Source of the DNA: Chara braunii
Lineage: Eukaryota; Streptophyta; Charophyceae; Charales; Characeae
Assembly: GCA_003427395.1 (NCBI GenBank)
Contig: BFEA01000019.1
Coordinates: 4,494,632 to 4,516,983, forward strand
DNA: 22,352 nt
Direction: 5' to 3'
Positions 16,698 through 22,352 of the stretch are shown here, piece by piece. A program made the translations under genes and the position numbers. Numbering within the stretch: the first letter of the stretch is position 1; each line of letters begins with the position of its first letter. The notes below the pieces were generated by a model. It had not been told where the DNA came from. It did no database searches and saw nothing but the letters and a program-made list of their open reading frames with translations.

Positions 16698-16925
16698 TGT
16701 CTGTTAGAGACCCTCGTGTGGTGCTTTCTTTTGCTCACAGGACCCTCTGCCTACAACTCACAGGACACTTCTCCTTGGCCATGTTTAATAGACACTTTTA
16801 CACCGTGCGCCTCTTTTTTCCCTTTTGTGTTTCAAACTTCACACATTCCACAGTGTGCCTCTGTTTTTGCTGGTCTTGATTCGACTTTGTGGTCTGTCCT
16901 TGTTCCAAGTCTACACGCCCACCCG

Positions 16926-17134
16926 GGACGTCTCAGGGATGAGGTCCTAGTACCAAGGAGGAGGATTGGATGAAGCTCCTTGTTCACATTCTGGATGTGT
17001 TTAATGGCATTAATGCAGAGTTGCAGAATCTCACTCCGATCTCGATTTTTGCTGCCCCTCGGCACAAACACGTCTAGATTTGGGGTGATCAACCCAATCG
17101 TCCATGCTAGCGGGACCTCGCCCCTGAGGCGTCC
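16926..17134. mobile_element. foldback MITE-like element, copy 1
   Basis: The left end reads GGACGTCTCAGGGATGAGG then TCCTAG. The right end, reverse-complemented, reads GGACGCCTCAGGGGCGAGG then TCCCGCTAG. Inner arms also match (TTCTGGATGTGTTT against AATCTAGACGTGTTT), so most of the 209 bp can fold back. It is homologous to 21631-21804. A minus-strand frame crosses it without family likeness. Confidence 0.75.
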
Positions 17135-17232
17135 TGCTCCTGGTGTGTGTATCACATATTGTGAGGGACCGGACCGGCTGAAACAGGAGTTGTCCCTTTT
17201 TTTGTAAATAAGAGTCATCAGAGTCTTTTCTC

Positions 17233-17297
<65 letters not shown>
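17233..17297. repeat. TA microsatellite
   Basis: About 32 TA units, ending where the dispersed repeat body at 17298 begins. Confidence 0.98.
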
Positions 17298-17305
<8 letters not shown>

Positions 17306-17348
17306 TCTCTCTCTCTGCCTACGGTTTAGCGGGCAGTTCTGTTTGTGA

Positions 17349-17350
<2 letters not shown>
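17298..17350 (+). repeat. dispersed repeat body, 5'-truncated, between TA tracts
   Basis: GTCCTCTTCTCTCTCTCTGC, CTACGGTTTAGCGGGCAG and TTCTGTTTGTGACG, embedded between two long TA tracts. Confidence 0.9.

Positions 17351-17385
<35 letters not shown>
17350..17385. repeat. AT microsatellite at the 3' end of the dispersed repeat
   Basis: About 17 AT units directly follow the repeat's terminal TGACG. Confidence 0.97.
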
Positions 17386-17388
<3 letters not shown>

Positions 17389-17410
17389 TCAAAGAAAACA
17401 CGAGCATGCA

Positions 17411-17500
17411 CTCGGGCTAGGTGGCTGAGGGGAACACCCATCAGCCTTTGATAAGCAGACCTGAGTTCCAGTCCTCGTGAGATCAGACGAGTAGAGCGAA
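17411..17500 (+). repeat. tRNA-like SINE head, copy 3
   Basis: CTCGGGCTAGGTGGCTGAGG resembles a Ser/Leu-type tRNA 5' half. GAGTTCCAGTCCTC matches the B-box position. It then shares a GATCAGACGAGTAG segment with the AATCAAATGAGTAG part of copies 1 and 2. The frame of a functional tRNA is not complete. Confidence 0.6.
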
Positions 17501-17590
17501 GCATCGAGTATGAGTTCTGATTTCTGTCAAAAGCATCCTCCGTAGCATTTTGCTCTTACCAGCACCACTGGCACTGGAACGGAGTTTATT

Positions 17591-17727
17591 AAAAAAAAAA
17601 AAAAAAAAAAACCATAACATTTCGTTGATTAAAAGTCCATGGCCTATTTTTGGTTCACTGGGAGCTTTGGAAAGTACCACCATTGGTGGTTTATTTGTGC
17701 ACATCCGTTCTTAGTACACAATAGCTA

Positions 17728-17760
<33 letters not shown>

Positions 17761-17830
17761 GCTCCAATCTGTTAGCGGGGAGCAGCACGTGCTGGCAACC
17801 AGGCCCAGCGTCCCATTCAAGATCACATTG
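17591..17830 (-). repeat. A21 and T30 homopolymers with a GC-rich minus-strand poly(A) element
   Basis: A21 lies at 17591-17611 and T30 at 17730-17759. The latter is followed by GGCTCCAATCTGTTAGC, CACGTGCTGG and AACCAGGCCCAGCGTCCC. Read on the minus strand this is a GC-rich sequence ending in poly(A). A relative lies at 18708-18805. Confidence 0.5.
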
Positions 17831-18707
17831 AAAAAATGAGAAATTTATGAAGAAGTGTGCCTTAGGGGTTTAGGTTTAGGAATGATTTTGTACGCATATA
17901 CGATGTTTGTATTGTGGCGTGATGTAATACGCAAATCCAACTACGAAGGAGAAGGATAGCATACATCAGTGTTTCTAGTGGGACTTCGTTGTTAAGTACA
18001 CTGCAAGAACATGGATTTTTGAAAGGAGACCGCCTACCCATGGCAAAACGTGGAATAGTCCCCATGGATCATGCTGACTTATTAAGAAATTTAAGATGAT
18101 ATCATTCTACAATCAGAGAATACTCTGAATCCTGAATTATTACTCTTTCTTGGACAATCGATCAATGACATCACATCATTACGGTCGATACTTTACTTAG
18201 TGAAGGTATCTTTTGCATCGACCTTTGCGCTTACATATCGCACAAAGTTTCAAAGACGCTCGCTGAAGAAATTTGGTCAGTCCACAGTTTTTCGAAGTGG
18301 TCGCTTCGCTTCGCTCGTTTTCATAAACCTAAGATTTATGTTTTATGCGAGCAACGCAGCCCGTTTAGAGTCTGGACGAAGAAGAAAGAAAAATCACAAT
18401 GCGTGAATTCGTTCTATTCAATCTATTTGGTATTTTACTCTTCAGTGTGCTAAGTTCATCCGTAAAGCACAGGCCGCGTTGGTGGAGATTTCACAACCCC
18501 CTGTTGAACTAATTTGGATTGCGTTCATCTGTAAAGCAAGGTTAATGGAAGTCTCCCAAGTTGACTTGCATTCGTGCGTTTAACTAATTTGTTTAACTAA
18601 TTTGAGGTTATTTATCCTTACCCTTCTGAAATAGGAAATAACCACAAGTTAAGTTATTTGGAGCTGGTTAATTCGGTGATATGATAACGACTCAACACCG
18701 TGAGTCG
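17831..18707. other. AT-leaning intergenic DNA, nothing recognised
   Basis: Small local repeats only, for example GTTTAACTAATTT near 18577-18603 and two TTCATC-GTAAAGCA motifs near 18456 and 18526. No gene was supported. Confidence 0.5.
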
Positions 18708-18805
18708 TTTTTTTTTTTGTTTTTTTTTTTCTTTTTCTTTTTTTTTTTCCCCCCGTGAACAATGTCTTTATAAAAGCCGGGAACCGGGCCCGGCGTCCCT
18801 TACAA
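18708..18805 (-). repeat. second T-run-flanked GC-rich element
   Basis: A long interrupted T tract (18709-18749) and a C6 run precede a segment with GGAACCGGGCCCGGCGTCCC. That segment matches the AACCAGGCCCAGCGTCCC part of the 17730-17830 element. Confidence 0.45.
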
Positions 18806-18998
18806 AATTCCGTGGGGCCCTCAGTGGGCGAGGCATCACCGGCCTAACGCATAGAGGACACCACTAGATTTAACCCCACTGTTAATTTCACAATCCCAAC
18901 AACTCAAAGAGTGAACGAATTTCCACCACAATCCAAATTATCCCCGAGGAACGAAGACACTAAGAAAATCTAAATCTCGTCACTAAAAAGTTGAAAAC

Positions 18999-19080
18999 AC
19001 TAATTCCCCTATCCTAAAATCTTGACGAAAAAAATACCCACTAATTCCCCTATCCTGAAATCTCGACAAAAATTACCAAT
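18999..19080 (+). repeat. 41-bp tandem duplication
   Basis: ACTAATTCCCCTATCCTAAA starts at 18999 and recurs at 19040 with TGAAA, each followed by TCTTGACGAAAAA or TCTCGACAAAAA. Confidence 0.9.
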
Positions 19081-19281
19081 CCTAATTAGTAACCATAATT
19101 CCACCAATCATAAAAGAAAACATACGCAACAAGGCAATCAAAGGAACAGAGGAAAACCAAAGGTCAGCGCTGCTTGATGATGTCCAGTATCCATCCAATT
19201 GTTACTGCCAAACCCCTGCTAATCTGCTCTGCTACCCGCACGGCAGGGCTCTGTGCCCACAGGCCCCCAATCTGCAGACAG

Positions 19282-19750
19282 AGACCCCGCAAAACCCACC
19301 CACACTCCTCATTCAAAAACACCAACTCCCACCACGATGCTGTTTTTGCTGACCAGGAGATTACCCCACCTCCCGCGCGGCAGGGGCCAAAAAGCCCCGC
19401 AAAACCCACCCACCTCCTCGCAATTTAGGGTAAACCCCTCCCTCGATTCTGCGTACACCCCCTACGGATGCTTCACCGCCCTCCATGACGAAGCCCCGGT
19501 GGGATGATGCTCACCATACAACCGCAAATATTTAGATGACAACAGGACACCAGCCTAGACGGATAAAATGTAGCCCAAACCCGTTTCAACATCTCCAACA
19601 TCTCAGTGGTAATACCCTACCTCCCGCGCGGCAGGGGTCAAAGACCCCGCAAACCCACCCGCCTCCTCGCGATTTAGGGAAAACCACTACCACTAATGTG
19701 CGCCGTCTCACAAGGAAACACCACCGCCCACCATAATGGCGATTCTGCAG
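19282..19750. repeat. duplicated CCGCAAAACCCACCC block
   Basis: CTCCCGCGCGGCAGGGG, then GACCCCGCAAA-type and CACCTCCTCGCAATTTAGGG segments, occur at 19362-19438 and 19612-19686. A partial copy lies at 19282-19310. A flank (AACACCAACTCCCACCA) near 19318 recurs near 19717. Frames crossing this are not taken as genes. Confidence 0.8.
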
Positions 19751-20418
19751 AGCGGCACTCTCTCACTCATCTTATTGCATGCAAAAAACGCTACACCAAA
19801 GTTGCAACAAAGCACAGAGACTATTACCCAACAAAGAACAAGAAAAACACCAGAAAACATACATATGACCTCAGCCCTAATCTAATAAAAACCACTGGTT
19901 CACTCAAACGTACACTCTCTCTAAGCCCTAGAACGGGCTACAACAGGTGAACGCTCCGGAGTCAAAAAGTCGATGAGCGCTCCTGGAGAGCGTAAGCAGA
20001 ACTGTGCGTTGAACGTGGGATGTCCCGCAGCAATCTCCATTACTCCTGTTGCCATCACATTCACGGGCTGACCCTGACAAGATATCAGGGCAGGAGACCC
20101 CGCAAAAGCCTCCGTATCAGAGACCGAGGGGCATAGCCCCTGATCAGTCTCGTCAGGTATAGTGCAGCATCCGGATCCCACCCGCCGATGGCCCCCACAT
20201 ATCACTCTCTCCTTCCTCCACCGTGCTAGGATTCTTGACAAAGTCAAGTGAGACCAGTAATGACCAGGAGCATGTCACAGCTCCCTCGGCACGCCCCCCA
20301 AACACCCCCGTGTTCCTCCCTGCGCCGCCATGGTCACCCCTAGCCAAGTTCTGGCAATCGGAGCAGACAAGTTTCGTCAACCCCGTACGCGATCCCCCAA
20401 CGCCCGAATGCTGCTACT
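19751..20418. other. intergenic DNA with one ordinary-looking minus-strand frame
   Basis: A minus-strand frame of 108 codons (19921-20247) has balanced composition and no low-complexity runs. It has no recognised motif, and no splice partner was found. It is left uncalled. Confidence 0.4.
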
Positions 20419-20471
20419 GGGGCGGCGCGTTAGCGCAGCGTTACCGCTGTGCTAACGCACTGTCCCGCCCC
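20419..20471. repeat. strong tRNA-like hairpin
   Basis: Outer stem GGGGCGG (20419-20425) pairs with CCGCCCC (20465-20471). Inner stem GCGTTAGCGCAGCG (20427-20440) pairs with CGCTGTGCTAACGC (20445-20458) with one G-T wobble and a TTAC loop. The 5' half, TTAGCGCAGCG, is close to a Pol III A box, but there is no B box. Confidence 0.8.
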
Positions 20472-20800
20472 CCCCCGGCCCAATGCTTTTTTTTTTAAGA
20501 CCACCTCTTGAGCTGGAGCCATGGCGTCCTCGTACTGAGACTCGTAGACCCAAAGGGTGGTAGCCGAGGGGTGTGCAAAACCATGAGTACCAGGAGTTAG
20601 GAGGTTTTTACTTCTTATTTCCAGTGATAGAAAACTTTTGAAAAAAAGGAAAGCAGGGATGTTGCGTAGGCGACACAACATCAAGTTAAAAAACAAAAAA
20701 AAAAGCGAAAAGTTGAAAACAAACAAACAAAAGACGTCAGTGGTGAAAAAATGCTTGCATCAAACCGCATGCGCATTGCAATCGACGTCGGTGTGAGCCG
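20472..20800. other. intergenic DNA, nothing recognised
   Basis: C- and T-rich at its start, A-rich near 20690-20735. No gene or RNA was supported. Confidence 0.5.
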
Positions 20801-20845
20801 GCAGGACTGCCATTTTCGGCTTGGCAGGTCCGAGGGTTCCGTCCG
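20801..20845 (+). repeat. possible third copy of the GCCATTTT..TCCGAGG repeat
   Basis: ACTGCCATTTTCGGCTTGGC and GGTCCGAGGG resemble the end of the 2740-2828 copy. The hairpin there is replaced by GCCGGCAGGACTGCC. Confidence 0.35.
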
Positions 20846-21085
20846 TACGATCTTTCTCGTCCTAAGGGGTAGCTACGAGAAGGGGGAAAAAAAAAAAAAA
20901 AACAAGGGCTCAGATGTACACTCCCGGCAGATGAATAGTACATTACTGCTCGTAAACCACCACTACTTGGCCCACCTATCGACCGCCGCGGGAGGACAAC
21001 ATAAAGTAGTATCGTTTCTACTCGGATGAATTTGCACACTCGCTTAGTGGTACTGGTGGTTTAAAAAAAAAAAAAAAAAAATAGG

Positions 21086-21125
<40 letters not shown>

Positions 21126-21190
21126 TGAAAAGGTTCGGAGAAGAAAATAAACAATTGTTAGAACTTAGAATTTAGAAGTAAGAAAAGGCA
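20846..21190. other. intergenic DNA with A19 and A38 homopolymers
   Basis: A17 near 20886-20902, A19 at 21063-21081 and A38 at 21086-21123. Run lengths this long are unreliable in assemblies. No gene was seen. Confidence 0.6.
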
Positions 21191-21199
21191 GAATCTCTG

Positions 21200-21635
21200 C
21201 AACGACCCAATTAGTCCCATCCATTACTAGTCCCATTAGTCCCATCCATTAGTCCCAATTAGTCCCATTAGTCCCATTAGTCCCATACATTAGTCCCCAT
21301 TAGTCCCATTCATTAGTCCCATACATTAGTCCCAATTAGTTCCAGGACTCCGAGTCCCATCCATTATACCAAATAGCTGTTCAGTGGATTCTTGAAGTAG
21401 AACTTAGAAGTGAGAAAAGTCAGAATCTCTGGAAACACGCAATTAGTCTCATGCATTAGTCCCGTCCATTAGTCCCAATTAGTCCCAGGACTCCCATCCA
21501 TTATACCAAATAGCTCTTCGGTGGATTCGTGAAGTAGTCCCAATTAGTCCCGGGTCGCTTTGGTGGATTCTTGAAGTAGTCCCAATTAGTCCCAAATAGC
21601 TCCCAGGACTCCCATCCAGTCCCAATTAGTCCGGG
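21200..21635 (+). repeat. AGTCCCATT minisatellite with higher-order duplication
   Basis: Many copies of TTAGTCCCA with short variable linkers (TTAGTCCCATCCA, TTAGTCCCAA). A longer segment (AACTTAGAAGT, AGTCAGAATCTCTG and CCATCCATTATACCAAATAG) is itself repeated, at about 21158-21230, 21356-21440 and 21490-21520. This gives a two-level array. Confidence 0.9.
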
Positions 21636-21804
21636 GCTGAGGTCCCACTAGCAAAAAGGATCGGATCGAGCTCCTGAATCTAGACGTGTTTTAAGCAGAG
21701 ATGCAGAAAAACAGTTCAATCTCGATTTTCTGCACCTCTCTATAAACTTGTCCACCTTCAGCCATTCGATCCAATACTCTTTTGCTAGTGGGACAACGCC
21801 CCAG
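21631..21804. mobile_element. MITE-like element, copy 2, at the edge of the minisatellite
   Basis: The left end reads CCGGGGCTGAGGTCCCACTA then GCAAAA. The right end, reverse-complemented, reads CTGGGGCGTTGTCCCACTAG then CAAAA. The 14 bp TCCCACTAGCAAAA is perfectly inverted. The interior matches copy 1 (CTAGACGTGTTT; CAATCTCGATTTTCTGC against CGATCTCGATTTTTGCTGC). There is no coding capacity. Confidence 0.8.
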
Positions 21805-22352
21805 ATGATGCTGATGTGTCACGGCGGTCGTCTTTTTGTTTGTTTGTTTGTTTTTTAGAGTTAGAAAAGGGAAGCCGGGGGGGGGTTGAGAAAACAGAAC
21901 AGAACAGAACAGAAAAGAAAAGAAAAGAAAAGAAAAGAGAGGAAATACAACCAGACACGTGGCCCATGAACAGTTCACGGGACCGTTCCAAAAAAAAAAA
22001 AAACAGCTCTCAGCTCTCGAGTTTGAGTTGTGATGGAATTAGGCCTGGACCCCACAGGGAGAAATCCTTGGAAAACCCGCGTGGAAAAAGCTTATCTCGG
22101 ACTCCATCGGACAAAGCAGACCCTTAGGAAAGCCAATTTTAAGACGGCGGTGAGGTTTTCCGGGACCCCGCAGTATCAGGAATTTAAAGCCACATTAATT
22201 TTTGTCGTTCTCACATCGGTTTCCTGTCGGAAAAGTGGCTGTGGAGAAGTTTCCGCCGCACTTTTGTGCCCTTTCCAGAGAGTAGTGGGGAGTGGGGTAT
22301 GTCCATCGTTGGAAACTCCCTGCCAAGTTGTGGTGGTGGGGCGGGGGGGGGG
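21805..22352. other. terminal intergenic DNA with short tandem tracts
   Basis: A TTTG tract near 21835-21852, an AGAAC/AGAAA pentamer tract near 21893-21935 and a G run at the window end. TCGAGTTTGAGTTGTGATGG near 22018 resembles the SINE B-box region at 16466. No gene was supported. Confidence 0.55.

Noticed and set aside
16832-17407. Minus-strand frame of 191 codons
   Set aside because: Half of it is TA microsatellite translated as Tyr-Ile repeats and the rest crosses the foldback MITE; no domain was recognised.
19921-20247. Minus-strand frame of 108 codons with balanced composition
   Set aside because: It could be an exon, but no motif, splice partner or family likeness was seen. A homology search hit or transcript would reverse this.
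20360-20380. GACGAAAC on the minus strand, as in a hammerhead 3' core
   Set aside because: No CUGAUGA box or pairing stem II lies upstream on that strand.

Overview
The window looks like a gene-poor, repeat-rich stretch of a nuclear genome from the green plant lineage. Nothing in it resembles prokaryotic or organellar gene organisation. The one convincing protein gene is the 3' end of a plus-strand, intron-containing gene: exons at 542-757 and 5646-6269, possibly one more at 323-475, ending in a TGA stop at 6267-6269. Its coiled-coil region and C-terminal block (RHAPLYGAGLEGLSLSELE, IHEEGLRQ, then a Pro/Gly-rich tail) match what I remember of a streptophyte family of large MATH/TRAF-like coiled-coil proteins (Arabidopsis At2g25320 type). 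The repeat load and the 4.9 kb intron would fit a charophyte alga such as Chara. That is inference, not shown by the sequence.

Layout. 1-541: duplicated TG/CG microsatellite blocks in an intron, then a possible exon and a 66-nt intron. 542-757: coiled-coil exon. 758-5645: a 4.9 kb phase-0 intron holding a polypurine block with inverted ends, a 23-bp minisatellite, a truncated U6 snRNA pseudogene, GC-rich inverted elements, short tandem arrays and a small inverted-repeat element. 5646-6269: terminal exon. 6270-9050: presumed 3' UTR and intergenic DNA with CT and CA microsatellites. 9090-9370: a hammerhead-ribozyme-like motif and an inverted pair of one dispersed repeat. 9777-10760: tandem duplications around an assembly gap. 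11104-11990: tandem minus-strand tRNA-like (SINE-type) repeats followed by a 30-bp minisatellite. 13279-13760: about 104-bp repeats. 14617-14692: a perfect 19-bp inverted repeat. 15035-17500: two more hammerhead-like copies, three tRNA-like SINE copies, an AT-rich island, a foldback MITE and long TA tracts. 17700-20500: poly-T-flanked GC-rich elements, further duplications and a strong tRNA-like hairpin. 21190-21804: an AGTCCCATT minisatellite and a second MITE copy.

The most notable signal is a dispersed repeat whose 5' part carries hammerhead core elements in three independently decayed copies and whose 3' end always runs into TA repeats. Taken together, the copies rebuild a CUGAUGA core, a fully paired 5-bp stem II and GAAAC, although no single copy is intact and stem I is not resolved. 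No transposase, reverse transcriptase, rRNA gene, CRISPR array or second confident protein gene is visible. All family names rest on pattern recognition alone; no search was run.
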